DNA from: Collinsella aerofaciens | Lineage (GTDB): Bacteria > Actinomycetota > Coriobacteriia > Coriobacteriales > Coriobacteriaceae | Assembly (NCBI RefSeq): GCF_015553355.1 | Contig: NZ_JADNGN010000004.1 | Coordinates: 1 to 64,000 of the forward strand | Length of the DNA stretch: 64,000 bases | Direction: 5' to 3' | Shown: positions 44,843-53,445 of the stretch, in pieces | How positions within the stretch are numbered: the first letter of the stretch is position 1 | Layout: every line of letters starts with the position of its first letter | Notes under the pieces: model-generated | The model's database searches: none | Told to the model about the DNA's origin: nothing | The model's input: the letters and a program-made list of their open reading frames with translations, nothing else | Program-made: the position numbers and the translations under genes

Positions 44843-45184
44843 ATGGATTACATCCGCGCAATCGAGCGTCAGCAGATCCGCGAGGACATTCCTCAGGTTC
44901 GCGTCGCCGACAACGTCAAGGTTCACTACCGCATTAAGGAAGGCGACCGCGAGCGCATCCAGGTCTTCCAGGGCGACGTCATCCGCATGGCCGGCGCCGG
45001 TGCCCGCGAGACCTTCACCGTCCGCAAGATGTCCTTCGGTGTCGGTGTTGAGCGTACCTTCCCGCTTCACAGCCCCAAGATCGCCAAGCTCGAGGTCGTT
45101 CGTCATGGTCGCGTCCGTCGCGCCAAGCTGTACTACCTCCGCGACAAGGTGGGCAAGGCTGCTCGCATCCCCGAGAAGCGCTAA
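44843..45184 (+). CDS. rplS: 50S ribosomal protein L19
   Basis: A 113-residue L19. [37 protein letters not shown] and the basic [19 protein letters not shown] end are the family signatures. ATG 44843 lies seven bases after AAGGA; a TTG at 44837 is less likely. In many bacteria rplS follows trmD; here lepB, glyQS, the PPDK regulator and ppdK stand between them, and L19 has its own promoter and terminator. Confidence 0.97.
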   Translation: MDYIRAIERQQIREDIPQVRVADNVKVHYRIKEGDRERIQVFQGDVIRMAGAGARETFTVRKMSFGVGVERTFPLHSPKIAKLEVVRHGRVRRAKLYYLRDKVGKAARIPEKR

Positions 45185-45218
45185 GAAGATCGCAGCGTCT
45201 GTCCACTCGTTTGGACGT

Positions 45219-45247
45219 AAGGGTCACCTTCGGGTGGCCCTTCTTTT
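45219..45247 (+). terminator. Intrinsic terminator after rplS
   Basis: AAGGGTCACC (45219-45228) pairs with GGTGGCCCTT (45233-45242) around a TTCG tetraloop, followed by CTTTTT. It is one of the clearest terminators in the window. Confidence 0.92.
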
Positions 45248-45277
45248 TATCCGATTTGCATGCAAGGAGGGCCTGGT

Positions 45278-46066
45278 ATGGCCAATATGACGAGCTCGGT
45301 TTCGGCATCGCAAGTTGCTGGCGAGCTGGCGAGCGCTACGTTTGAGGAGATTCCCGCCCTCGTGGAGCATTATCGCGAGGATCCGCGCCAGCAGGTGATC
45401 AAGGCTTGCGAACGCGCCCTCAAACGCCATGCCAAAGAGCTTGCCGAGCGCGAGCGCGTCAATGACATGTACGAGCTTATGCATGAGCTTGGCGGCGATG
45501 GGGTGGTCGTTGGTGTCGACGAGGTGGGTCGCGGATCGGTGGCCGGTCCTTTGACGGTATGCGCTGTCTGCCTTCCTATGGAGCCGCGCGTCTGGGGCAT
45601 CAACGATTCCAAAAAGCTCACGCCGGCGCGCCGTGAGTTGCTCTCAGTGAAGATTGCCGAGGTGGCGACGGCGATCGGTTTTTGTCATATCGCGCCTAAG
45701 GATATCGATGAGATGGGCATGGCCCGTGCTATCCGTACCGCCGTTGCAGGCGCCGTGGCCGATACGGGGCTCGAGCCCGATTGCGTGCTTATGGATGGCA
45801 ACCCCTTGGGCGCCGTTCCTAACGAGCGCGATGTGGTGAAGGGCGATGCCAAGATCGCCTGCATCGCCGCGGCGTCCATCATGGCCAAGGTCACGCGTGA
45901 CGAGATGATGGTCGAGTACGACGCCGAGTACCCCGAGTACCATCTGGCCGAGTCGAAGGGCTATGCAAGCCCCGAGCATATCGAGGCCATTCGCAAACAT
46001 GGACTTTGTCCGCTGCACCGCGTGAGCTTTTGCGGAAACTTTCTGCAGACTGAGCGCCTTTTCTAG
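45278..46066 (+). CDS. rnhB: Ribonuclease HII
   Basis: A 262-residue RNase HII that cuts RNA in RNA-DNA hybrids and starts removal of misincorporated ribonucleotides. VGVDEVGRGSVAGPL has the catalytic Asp81-Glu82 and the GRG motif; DSKKL, MDGNPL and AAASIMAKVTRD supply further residues. About 75 residues precede the catalytic domain, as in the long Gram-positive form. ATG 45278 follows AAGGAGG by seven bases; an ATG at 45260 overlaps that site. Confidence 0.95.
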   Translation: MANMTSSVSASQVAGELASATFEEIPALVEHYREDPRQQVIKACERALKRHAKELAERERVNDMYELMHELGGDGVVVGVDEVGRGSVAGPLTVCAVCLPMEPRVWGINDSKKLTPARRELLSVKIAEVATAIGFCHIAPKDIDEMGMARAIRTAVAGAVADTGLEPDCVLMDGNPLGAVPNERDVVKGDAKIACIAAASIMAKVTRDEMMVEYDAEYPEYHLAESKGYASPEHIEAIRKHGLCPLHRVSFCGNFLQTERLF

Positions 46067-46075
46067 GCCAATTGT

Positions 46076-46095
46076 GGAGACAGGGACCTCTGGGG
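46076..46095 (+). repeat. Possible diverged copy of the 5504-5544 repeat
   Basis: The 20 bases from GGAGACAGGG onward match the minus strand of the centre and right arm of the aro-operon inverted repeat at 16 of 20 positions. The arms are not preserved, so this may be a decayed copy or chance. It lies 10 bases after rnhB. Confidence 0.3.
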
Positions 46096-46115
46096 TTTTA
46101 TAAACCTGCTGGTAG

Positions 46116-46157
46116 CGGGCCGTATGCAACACCATTGCTGCGTACGGCCCGTTTTTT
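46116..46157 (+). terminator. Intrinsic terminator after rnhB
   Basis: CGGGCCGTA (46116-46124) pairs perfectly with TACGGCCCG (46143-46151), with an inner GCAA/TTGC stem, followed by six T. It separates rnhB from yraN. Confidence 0.92.
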
Positions 46158-46255
46158 GAAGGCATTTGGTCAGCTTTTGGTTTGCTTCCGGTACTTACCC
46201 GCATGAAAGGTGCCCTCATCATCGGGGCAATGCAGTGTGCGGGAAAGGAGACCCC

Positions 46256-46741
46256 ATGAGTGCCGCAAGCAAAAAGAGCAAGACGCAGCAGCTCAAGGAG
46301 CGTTGGGAAAACGGCGAGCTCGACTGCGGGGCGATGACGCCCGAGTTTATCAAGGGACTCAGTCCCCGCGAGCTGGGCATGCTGGGCGAGCTGATCACCA
46401 TCGACTACTTTAACGAGCGCGGCTACACCTTGCTGGAGCAGGGTTATCGTTGCACCGAGGGCGAGGCCGATCTGGTGCTGCTCGATGAGCTCGACGATGT
46501 CGTGGTGATGGCCGAGGTCAAGACCAGACGCGTCGCACTGGATTGCAGCACGCGGGTCTTTCCCGAGGAGGCCGTGGACGCCCAAAAGCAACGCCGCTAC
46601 CGCCGCATCGCAAGTTGCTATCTCATGGAGCATTATCCGCTCAAGGCGATTCGCTTCGATGCCGTGGGCGTCACCATTCGCGGCGGACATATCGCCGAGA
46701 TCGAGCACCAGTACAACGCGTTCGATTGGCAGGTGTCGTGA
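46256..46741 (+). CDS. YraN family endonuclease-like protein (UPF0102)
   Basis: A 161-residue protein with the UPF0102 core: GMLGELITIDYFNERGYTLLEQGYRCTEGEADLVLLDELDDVVVMAEVKTR, in which the E, D and ExK residues resemble a nuclease centre. About 45 charged residues precede the core. Its biochemical role is not settled; the gene commonly lies between rnhB and comM, as here. ATG 46256 has AAAGGAG upstream, and its TGA overlaps the comM ATG by one base. Confidence 0.9.
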   Translation: MSAASKKSKTQQLKERWENGELDCGAMTPEFIKGLSPRELGMLGELITIDYFNERGYTLLEQGYRCTEGEADLVLLDELDDVVVMAEVKTRRVALDCSTRVFPEEAVDAQKQRRYRRIASCYLMEHYPLKAIRFDAVGVTIRGGHIAEIEHQYNAFDWQVS

Positions 46742-48264
46742 TGGCGTTCGAGACGTTTGCCGTTCACGCGGCCTGCATCCGCGGCGTCGAGGCGATTCAC
46801 GTCACGGTCGAGGTCTCGCTTGCCGGTGGCGTTCCGGGCATCCAGATGCTCGGCATTCCGAGTATGGAGGTGATGGAGTCACGTGGTCGTATTCGCTGCG
46901 CGATGCGCTCCGCCGGGTTCGAGATCCCGCGCTCGGGCATTACCGTTAACCTGGCACCCGGCGATATCCGCAAGACCGGTAGCGGCTTTGACCTGCCCAT
47001 CGCCATCGCGGTTCTAGCGGCCGATGGGCAGATTCCCCGTGACAACCTCGATCGCTGCCTTATCGCAGGTGAGCTTGGTCTGGACGGTACGGTGCTTCCC
47101 GTCAAGGGCGAGGTGGCGTTTCAGCTGCTGGCTCGCGACATGGGGCTGTCTTTTATCGCCGGCAGGTCCGACCAGCATGTGCCGCTTGCTGGCGTTGACT
47201 GCGGATTTATCGATCATTTGTCTCAGCTTGCTCATGGTATGGGCGATGCCGCGCGGCACTACCTGGATTCTGAGGGCGTCGAGGCGACCTTTGAGCCTGA
47301 GCTCGACTATGCCGACGTACTGGGGCAGGAAGTCGCTAAACGCGGCATGGCGCTTGCGGCGGCAGGAGAACTCGGCTTGCTCATGATCGGGTCCCCGGGA
47401 TCGGGCAAGACGATGCTCGCGCGTCGTATGACCGGCATCCTGCCCGAGCTTTCCGTTGAGGATCAACAGGAGGCGCTGTGCATCCATTCGGTTTTGGGTG
47501 AGAACATTGATGGCTTGTTGGCGGGGCACCGGCCCTTCCGCAGTCCCCATCACAGTATTTCAACGGCGGGCCTCATTGGCGGAGGACGCCCGGTGCACCC
47601 AGGTGAGATCAGCCTTGCTCATGGCGGCGTGCTCTTTTTGGACGAGCTTGCCGAGTTTCCCACGGGTGTACTGCAGACGCTCAGACAGCCTATCGAGCGC
47701 GGCTACGTGAGGATCGTACGCGTCGATGGGGCTTTTACCTTCCCGTCGCGCTTTCAGCTGCTGGCTGCGAGCAATCCCTGCCCCTGCGGCTTTTTGGGCG
47801 ATCGCGAGGTGCCGTGTCGCTGCTCGGCGGCGATGGTCGAGCGCTATCGGTCTAAACTGCGCGGTCCTTTGGCCGACCGTATCGACATGATGATCGATGT
47901 GACCCGTCCCGACCCTCAAGTGATTATCGAGGGCGCAGAGGGTATGTCGTCGGCCGAGTTACGTGACTACGTTGTGCGCGGTCGCGCTTTTCGCGCTTGG
48001 CGCGAGTCCCGTATGGACGATGCGGATGCCGAGGCCGAGGATGACGAGACGCGGTCCATTGACGGCGTCGTTTCGACCTTCGAGCTCGATGATGCTGCCA
48101 AGAAATGCGTACTCGGCCTATCCAAACGCACGCATCTCACGGGCCGCGGCATCGTACGCCTGGTGCGTATCGCGCGTACAATCGCTGACGTCGCCGAGAG
48201 CGAGCAAGTGACGCAGGACCACGTGCTCGAGGCGGCGATGTACCAGGGAAGGAGGGACCAATGA
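46741..48264 (+). CDS. comM: YifB/ComM family Mg chelatase-like AAA ATPase
   Basis: A 507-residue protein. The N-terminal 190 residues are the Lon-substrate-binding-like domain (VEVSLAGGVPGIQMLGIPSMEVMESRGRIRCAM), followed by Walker A GSPGSGKT (217-224), Walker B VLFLDELAEF, and the C-terminal Mg-chelatase domain with RYRSKLRGPLADRID. ComM is a helicase that promotes branch migration during natural transformation. It overlaps dprA by four bases (ATGA), which supports a DNA-uptake role, although no uptake genes are in the window. Confidence 0.94.
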   Translation: MAFETFAVHAACIRGVEAIHVTVEVSLAGGVPGIQMLGIPSMEVMESRGRIRCAMRSAGFEIPRSGITVNLAPGDIRKTGSGFDLPIAIAVLAADGQIPRDNLDRCLIAGELGLDGTVLPVKGEVAFQLLARDMGLSFIAGRSDQHVPLAGVDCGFIDHLSQLAHGMGDAARHYLDSEGVEATFEPELDYADVLGQEVAKRGMALAAAGELGLLMIGSPGSGKTMLARRMTGILPELSVEDQQEALCIHSVLGENIDGLLAGHRPFRSPHHSISTAGLIGGGRPVHPGEISLAHGGVLFLDELAEFPTGVLQTLRQPIERGYVRIVRVDGAFTFPSRFQLLAASNPCPCGFLGDREVPCRCSAAMVERYRSKLRGPLADRIDMMIDVTRPDPQVIIEGAEGMSSAELRDYVVRGRAFRAWRESRMDDADAEAEDDETRSIDGVVSTFELDDAAKKCVLGLSKRTHLTGRGIVRLVRIARTIADVAESEQVTQDHVLEAAMYQGRRDQ

Positions 48265-49196
48265 TGGCCGAGGGGACCTTTGAGCTGCATCCAGGTGATG
48301 CATTGTATCCCGAGACCGTTTTGGAGCTTTCTGATGTACCCCAGACGCTCTATGTGTGTGGCAACCCCGAGGTGCTTTCGACGCCCGCGCTCTCCATCAT
48401 CGGCGCGCGTAAGGCCTCGCCGTATGGTCTTGCCGTGGCAGAGCTTGCGGCAAAGGTGGCGGTCGAGGCGGGAGTGACGGTAGTTTCGGGCGGCGCGGTC
48501 GGTTGTGACCAGGCCTCGGGTTGGGCTGCGGTCAACGCCGGCGGCAAACACGTCGTGGTGCTGGGGACGGGCGCCGACGTGGTCTACCCGCGTTCGAGCG
48601 CGGGGCTTATTACGCGCACGCTCGATACGGGTGGCGCGGTCGTGTCGATCTCTCCGTGGGGCATGGGTCCGCGCAAGTTCGCCTTTCCGCGCCGCAATCG
48701 CGTGATCGCGGCCCTGTCGCAAGCCCTCTTTGTATCCGAGGCGGGTATGCCTTCTGGGACGTTTTCTACAGCCGAGGCTGCTATGGATTTGGGGCGCGAA
48801 CTTCTTGCCGTGCCGGGGTCGATCCTATCGCCCGAGTCGCGTGGCACGAATTACCTCATTGCGAACGGTGCCTGCTGCATCATCGACGAGGAATCTATCG
48901 AGATGGCTATCTCACGCATCTACGGAACCCTGCGCTACTCGCGTCCCGATGCGCCCGGTATCGCCGATCTGGACCCCATGCAGCAGACCGTGATGCATGC
49001 GCTCATCGCCTCTCCGCTCAAGGTCGACGACATCGCGGCACTCGTGTCGCTCGATGCAGTCGGCGTACTCAAACTCTTGGGTTCGCTTGAACTCGAGGGC
49101 CTTATCGAGCGCATGATGGATGGAAGGTATGCGCCCTCCAAGTTTGCCCTTCACGCCCAGACGCCCTTCGGTCACAATGGAAAACGTGTCAATTAG
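48261..49196 (+). CDS. dprA: DNA-processing protein DprA
   Basis: A 311-residue DprA that loads RecA onto incoming single-stranded DNA. The Rossmann-like core has SIIGARKASPYG, VVSGGAVGCDQASGWAAVNAGGKHVVVLGTG, GPRKFAFPRRNRVIAALSQALFV and ELLAVPGSI. The C-terminal 70 residues (QQTVMHALIASPLKVDDIAALVSL onward) form the winged-helix DML1 domain. The common SGxAxGID reads SGGAVGCDQ. ATG 48261 overlaps the comM stop. Confidence 0.94.
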   Translation: MMAEGTFELHPGDALYPETVLELSDVPQTLYVCGNPEVLSTPALSIIGARKASPYGLAVAELAAKVAVEAGVTVVSGGAVGCDQASGWAAVNAGGKHVVVLGTGADVVYPRSSAGLITRTLDTGGAVVSISPWGMGPRKFAFPRRNRVIAALSQALFVSEAGMPSGTFSTAEAAMDLGRELLAVPGSILSPESRGTNYLIANGACCIIDEESIEMAISRIYGTLRYSRPDAPGIADLDPMQQTVMHALIASPLKVDDIAALVSLDAVGVLKLLGSLELEGLIERMMDGRYAPSKFALHAQTPFGHNGKRVN

Positions 49197-49210
49197 AAAG
49201 GTGTTTGCAG

Positions 49211-50548
49211 ATGCAGTTCGATCAGGTGACGGTTATCGGTGGCGGTCTGGCGGGTTCGGAGTGCGCGATCCAGCTGGCAGACCGCGGGTTTGCCGTAAAG
49301 CTGTGCGAGATGCGCCCCCAGGTGAGCTCCCCGGCCCACCATACCGATCACCTGGCAGAGCTCGTCTGCTCCAATTCGTTTAAGTCGACCCGTCCGGATT
49401 CTGCGGCTGGTTTGCTGAAGGCCGAGCTTGAGCGCATGGGTTCAGTCCTGCTCGATTGCGCCCATCGCGCCGCTGTTCCCGCCGGTGGTGCCTTGGCGGT
49501 CGACCGCGTCAAGTTTTCCGAGCTTGTCGAGGCCGAGGTTGCCGCCCGTTCCAATATCGAGATCATTCACGGCGAGGTCACGCAGATTCCCGAGGGTCAC
49601 GTGGTCATTGCCGCCGGCCCCTTGTGCTCGCCGGCGCTGAGCGAAGAGGTCATGAAGCTCGTCGGTGGCGACGCCCTTGCGTTCTTCGATGCCGCGGCGC
49701 CGATCGTCGATGCCTCCACGCTCGATATGGACGTGCTGTTCTCGCAGTCGCGCTACGAGGAGCAGGGGAGCGGCGACTATCTCAACGCTCCGCTCAACAA
49801 GGAGGAGTACGAGGCCTTTATCGAGGCGCTTACCACGGCCGACCGCGTGGTGCTCAAGGATTTTGAGGGCGGCGATCTGTTCCAGGCCTGCCAGCCTGCC
49901 GAGGAGGTTGCACGCACCGGCAAGGACGCTATTCGCTTTGGCGCCATGAAGCCCGTCGGCCTCACCGACCCGCGTACCGGACGTCGCCCCTGGGCGGCGA
50001 TTCAGCTGCGTGCCGAGAACAAGGAGAAGACCGCCTATAACCTGGTGGGCTTCCAGACCAACTTGACCTTTGGCGAGCAGAAGCGCATCTTCCATATGGT
50101 GCCGGGCCTGGAGAACGCTGAGTTCTTCCGCTACGGTGTCATGCACCGCAATACCTTTGTCGACGCCCCACACGTGCTTGATGGCACCTTTGCCGTGCCC
50201 GGTACCGGTGTGCGCCTGGCCGGTCAGATTACCGGCACCGAGGGGTACATGGAAGCCGTGGCGACCGGTCTACTCGCGGCGCTCAACACCTATGCCGATG
50301 CTATCGGTGCCGCGGGCGTCGAGTTGCCGCGTGTGGGCGCCCTGGGTGCGCTCGTGGGCTATGCGACCGATCCTGCCACCGTTGGCTATCAGCCCATGCA
50401 TGTCAACTTTGGCCTGGTGCCGCCACTCGAGGATGGTAAGCGCCGCAGCAAGCGCGACCGCTACCAGGCCTATGCGGACCGTGCGCTCGAGGCCCTTGAT
50501 GCCTATCTGGCCACTCGCCCCGATTTGTTTGGAGGCGACCGGTCATAG
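49211..50548 (+). CDS. trmFO: Methylenetetrahydrofolate-tRNA-(uracil-5-)-methyltransferase
   Basis: A 445-residue FAD enzyme that makes m5U54 in tRNA using methylene-THF. VTVIGGGLAGSECAIQLADRGFAVKLCEMRP is the FAD and family signature; ELVCSNSFKS, ALAVDRVKFSE and VPGTGVRLAGQITGTEGYMEA are conserved. ATG 49211 lies nine bases after AAAGG; TTG 49205 is nearer but less likely. Its TAG stop overlaps the proposed ATA start of xerC. Confidence 0.96.
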   Translation: MQFDQVTVIGGGLAGSECAIQLADRGFAVKLCEMRPQVSSPAHHTDHLAELVCSNSFKSTRPDSAAGLLKAELERMGSVLLDCAHRAAVPAGGALAVDRVKFSELVEAEVAARSNIEIIHGEVTQIPEGHVVIAAGPLCSPALSEEVMKLVGGDALAFFDAAAPIVDASTLDMDVLFSQSRYEEQGSGDYLNAPLNKEEYEAFIEALTTADRVVLKDFEGGDLFQACQPAEEVARTGKDAIRFGAMKPVGLTDPRTGRRPWAAIQLRAENKEKTAYNLVGFQTNLTFGEQKRIFHMVPGLENAEFFRYGVMHRNTFVDAPHVLDGTFAVPGTGVRLAGQITGTEGYMEAVATGLLAALNTYADAIGAAGVELPRVGALGALVGYATDPATVGYQPMHVNFGLVPPLEDGKRRSKRDRYQAYADRALEALDAYLATRPDLFGGDRS

Positions 50549-51465
50549 CCTTTGACCTGTACGACACCGTCGACTCGTTTATCGCCTATATCGCACGTGT
50601 CGAGGGGCTTTCTCCCAACACGGTGACTGCCTATGGCTCGAGACTGGAGCGCTTTGCTGCCTGGTGCGAGCGCGAGGATATCGATGCTTTCGCTGCCGAC
50701 GTGCGCACCATTCGTCGCTATCTTGCCGAGCTTTCGCGTGAGCAGGTGGCTCCCCGAACGCTTGCGGCGCATCTGTCTTCCATTCGCTCGCTCTATCGCT
50801 GGATGGCTGCCGAGGGGATTGTCGAGGGCGATGCGGTCTCGGCGATCGCGTCGCCCAAGCTGCCGCGTGACCTGCCGGGCGTCCTTACGACCCAGCAGGT
50901 CGAGGCGCTGCTCAAGACGCCTGATACCTCAACGCCCGCGGGACTGCGCGATGCGGCGATGCTCGAGTTGCTCTATGCCTCGGGTGCCCGCATCTCAGAG
51001 CTTTCGGCGCTCAATGTGGAATCCATCTCATGGTCCGAGCGCACGCTGCGCCTGTGGGGCAAGGGAAGCAAGGAGCGCATCGTTCCTCTGTATCGTCGTG
51101 CGCTCGATGTGACGCGTCTCTATATTGAAGAGGGGAGGCCGGAGTTGCTCGCTCGGGCAAAGCGCCGCGACCTCGCTACCGGGCCGCATCCGCTGCTTAT
51201 ATCGGCGCGCGGCAATCGCATGAGCGCCGCGATGCTCCGGCGGCGGTTCCATACGCTGGCGACGTTTGCCGGCATTCCGGCTGACATCGCCCCGCATGCG
51301 ATGCGCCATACCTTTGCGACCGACTTGCTCGAGGGCGGTGCGGACCTGCGCTCGGTTCAAGAGCTGCTAGGTCATGCGAGCCTGTCCACGACGCAGATCT
51401 ACACGCATCTCACACCCGATCGGCTTAAGCGGGCTGTGGCTCAAGCCCATCCCCGCGGCGAATAG
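50545..51465 (+). CDS. xerC: Tyrosine recombinase XerC/XerD, with a probable ATA start
   Basis: A 306-residue tyrosine recombinase if read from ATA 50545. The first 100 residues are the SAM-like core-binding domain (VDSFIAYIARVEGLSPNTVTAYGSRLERF). The catalytic domain has Arg149 (SGARISELSAL), Lys176 (GKGSK), His251-X2-Arg254 (HAMRH), His277 (LLGHASLSTTQIYTHL) and nucleophile Tyr286. It resolves chromosome dimers. The first ATG/GTG/TTG in frame is GTG 50623, which would remove the first helix; upstream in frame only ATA 50545 and CTG 50557 are plausible. GGAGG at 50531-50535 is spaced well for the ATA, which overlaps the trmFO stop as ATAG. Whether XerC or XerD is uncertain; only one is in view. 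Confidence 0.82.
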   Translation: MAFDLYDTVDSFIAYIARVEGLSPNTVTAYGSRLERFAAWCEREDIDAFAADVRTIRRYLAELSREQVAPRTLAAHLSSIRSLYRWMAAEGIVEGDAVSAIASPKLPRDLPGVLTTQQVEALLKTPDTSTPAGLRDAAMLELLYASGARISELSALNVESISWSERTLRLWGKGSKERIVPLYRRALDVTRLYIEEGRPELLARAKRRDLATGPHPLLISARGNRMSAAMLRRRFHTLATFAGIPADIAPHAMRHTFATDLLEGGADLRSVQELLGHASLSTTQIYTHLTPDRLKRAVAQAHPRGE

Positions 51466-51514
51466 TGGCTGGGACGTCCCGCGCCGCACTCAGGTGTGTG
51501 GTTTTGATTGCGGG

Positions 51515-51543
51515 TTGGCAGGAAGAGGCATTCCTGCTATCAT
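51515..51543 (+). promoter_or_regulatory. Promoter of rpsB-tsf
   Basis: TTGGCA (51515-51520) and TATCAT (51538-51543) are 17 bp apart. The start should be at about 51550, giving a leader of about 135 nt. Confidence 0.75.
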
Positions 51544-51549
51544 TCATCG

Positions 51550-51684
51550 GGTTGCTTCACGGCAACATGTTTTTATCACGCACGCGCGGCTACTTCATAC
51601 CGTGGTGCCCGGGCTTTGGTAGCACATGTCCGGGTTGGTTTTGGAGGATGACCCCGCGCGGAGGCAAACCACAGGAGGTTTAAC
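51550..51684 (+). promoter_or_regulatory. Long structured leader of rpsB
   Basis: The leader opens with a hairpin GTTGC/GCAAC (51551-51555 with 51562-51566). A second pair, CCCGG/CCGGG (51608-51612 with 51630-51634), follows, and GGTTT/AAACC arms flank the last 40 bases. AGGAGG precedes ATG 51685. A length of 135 nt is more than translation needs, so S2 autoregulation is plausible. No known leader motif was matched with certainty. Confidence 0.45.
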
Positions 51685-52413
51685 ATGGCTACCAAGATTA
51701 ATATCCGCACCCTGCTCGAGGCCGGCTGCCACTTCGGTCACCAGACCCGTCGCTGGAACCCCAAGATGAAGCCGTTCATCTTCGGTGAGCGCAACGGCAT
51801 CTACATCCTCGACCTCAAGCAGACCATCCTCGACGCCGACCAGGCCTACACCTTCGTCAAGAACGTCGCCAAGGGCGGCAACGTGCTGTTCGTCGGCACC
51901 AAGAAGCAGGCTCAGGAGGCCGTCAAGAACGCTGCTGAGCGCGCCAACATGCCTTACATCAACCAGCGTTGGCTCGGCGGCATGCTGACCAACTTCGTCA
52001 CCATCCGCTCCCGCATCAACCGCATGGAGGAGCTCGAGGCCATGGTCGAGGACGGACGCATGGCTGTTCTGCCCAAGAAGGAGCAGGCTGTTCTCGGCAA
52101 GGAGCTCACCAAGCTCCAGACCAACCTCGGTGGCGCCCGCGACATGAAGGGTCTGCCCCAGGCTCTCTTCGTCATCGACACCAAGCGCGAGGAGAACGCC
52201 ATCAAGGAGGCCCAGCGCCTGAACATCCCCGTCGTCGCTCTGATCGACACCAACTCCGATCCCGACGAGGTCGAGTACAGCATCCCCTGCAACGATGACG
52301 CTATCTCCGCTGTCACCCTTATGTGCGAGCTCATGGCTGACGCCTGCCTCGCTGGCTCCGGCAAGGAGCAGGTCTCCGAGGCCGAGATGGCCGCTGAGCC
52401 CAAGGCCGAGTAA
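51685..52413 (+). CDS. rpsB: 30S ribosomal protein S2
   Basis: A 242-residue S2. [35 protein letters not shown] is the N-terminal signature; [18 protein letters not shown] and [25 protein letters not shown] are the others. The end is a short acidic tail. First gene of rpsB-tsf-pyrH-frr; ends 45 bases before tsf. Confidence 0.98.
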   Translation: MATKINIRTLLEAGCHFGHQTRRWNPKMKPFIFGERNGIYILDLKQTILDADQAYTFVKNVAKGGNVLFVGTKKQAQEAVKNAAERANMPYINQRWLGGMLTNFVTIRSRINRMEELEAMVEDGRMAVLPKKEQAVLGKELTKLQTNLGGARDMKGLPQALFVIDTKREENAIKEAQRLNIPVVALIDTNSDPDEVEYSIPCNDDAISAVTLMCELMADACLAGSGKEQVSEAEMAAEPKAE

Positions 52414-52458
52414 ATCAGTCTTAGTTAATTCTTTTTCATCTCTTTGAAAGGAACCACA

Positions 52459-53328
52459 ATGGCCCAGATTACCGCCGCTATGGTCAAGCAGCTCCGCGAG
52501 ATGACCGACTCCCCGATGATGGAGTGCAAGAAGGCTCTCGTCGAGGCTGACGGCGACATGGACGCCGCTGTCGACGTTCTGCGTAAGAACGGCCTTGCCA
52601 AGGCTGCCAAGAAGGCTGGCCGTGAGACCAACGAGGGCGCTGTCGCCGCGTTCGTCTCCGAGGATGGCAAGACCGGCGCTCTGCTCGAGCTCTCCTGCGA
52701 GACCGACTTCGTTGGCTCCAACGCCAAGTTCACCGGCTTTGCTTCCAAGGTCGCTGAGGTTGTCGCTACCACCGAGCCTGCTGACGTCGACGCTCTGCTC
52801 GAGAAGCCGATGGGCGAGGAGACCGTTTCCTCCGAGCTCACCGAGATGATTCACATCATGGGCGAGAACATGAAGATCTCCCGCTTCGCTGCCCGCAAGG
52901 CTGAGAACGGCGCGCTCGCTTCTTACATCCACATGGGTGGTAAGATCGGCGTCCTCGTCGAGTTCGCTTTCGAGAAGGCCGAGACCGCTCAGGCTGAGTC
53001 CTTCAAGACCTTCGCTCACGACGTTGCCCTTCAGGTTGCCGCCGTCGCCCCGATCTGCGCTACCCGCGATCAGGTTCCGGCCGAGACCGTCGAGCACGAG
53101 AAGCAGATCTACATGGCCCAGGCTGCCGAGTCCGGCAAGCCCGAGGCTATCCAGGAGAAGATGGCTGTCGGCCGTCTGGAGAAGTTCTACAAGCAGTCCG
53201 TGCTCACCGAGCAGGAGTTCATCAAGGACAGCTCCCTCACCATCAAGAAGTACGCTGAGCAGGTCTCCAAGGAGCTCGGCGACACCATTACCGTCGTTGC
53301 CTTTGACCGTCTGGTCCGTGGCGAGTAA
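52459..53328 (+). CDS. tsf: Elongation factor Ts
   Basis: A 289-residue EF-Ts, the nucleotide exchange factor of EF-Tu. LREMTDSPMMECKKALVEADGDMDAAVDVLRKNGLAKAAKKAGR is the N-terminal UBA-like signature and CETDFVGSNAKF contacts EF-Tu. ATG 52459 has AAAGGAACC upstream; an in-frame start at 52444 is rejected since the family starts at MAQIT. Followed by a strong terminator. Confidence 0.97.
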   Translation: MAQITAAMVKQLREMTDSPMMECKKALVEADGDMDAAVDVLRKNGLAKAAKKAGRETNEGAVAAFVSEDGKTGALLELSCETDFVGSNAKFTGFASKVAEVVATTEPADVDALLEKPMGEETVSSELTEMIHIMGENMKISRFAARKAENGALASYIHMGGKIGVLVEFAFEKAETAQAESFKTFAHDVALQVAAVAPICATRDQVPAETVEHEKQIYMAQAAESGKPEAIQEKMAVGRLEKFYKQSVLTEQEFIKDSSLTIKKYAEQVSKELGDTITVVAFDRLVRGE

Positions 53329-53351
53329 ATAAGCTCTTGTAGCTGGTAATG

Positions 53352-53386
53352 AGCAGGCTGTGGGTTTTACTCACAGCCTGCTTTTT
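53352..53386 (+). terminator. Intrinsic terminator after tsf
   Basis: AGCAGGCTGTG (53352-53362) pairs with CACAGCCTGCT (53372-53382) around a 9-nt loop, followed by TTTT. It ends the rpsB-tsf transcript; pyrH starts 60 bases later. Confidence 0.92.
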
Positions 53387-53445
53387 CATGGCTCTTATGA
53401 GAGCCTTTGATATCATATTGAGAGTCTAATTAAAGGAGGATCGCT

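Noticed and set aside
50545-51465. Phage or integron integrase
   Set aside because: Length, catalytic residues and position between trmFO and rpsB fit a housekeeping Xer recombinase; no attachment site or phage gene is nearby.
51465-51683. A 72-codon frame in the rpsB leader region
   Set aside because: It starts at the last codon of xerC, has no domain, and overlaps the promoter and leader; it ends at the rpsB ribosome binding site by chance.
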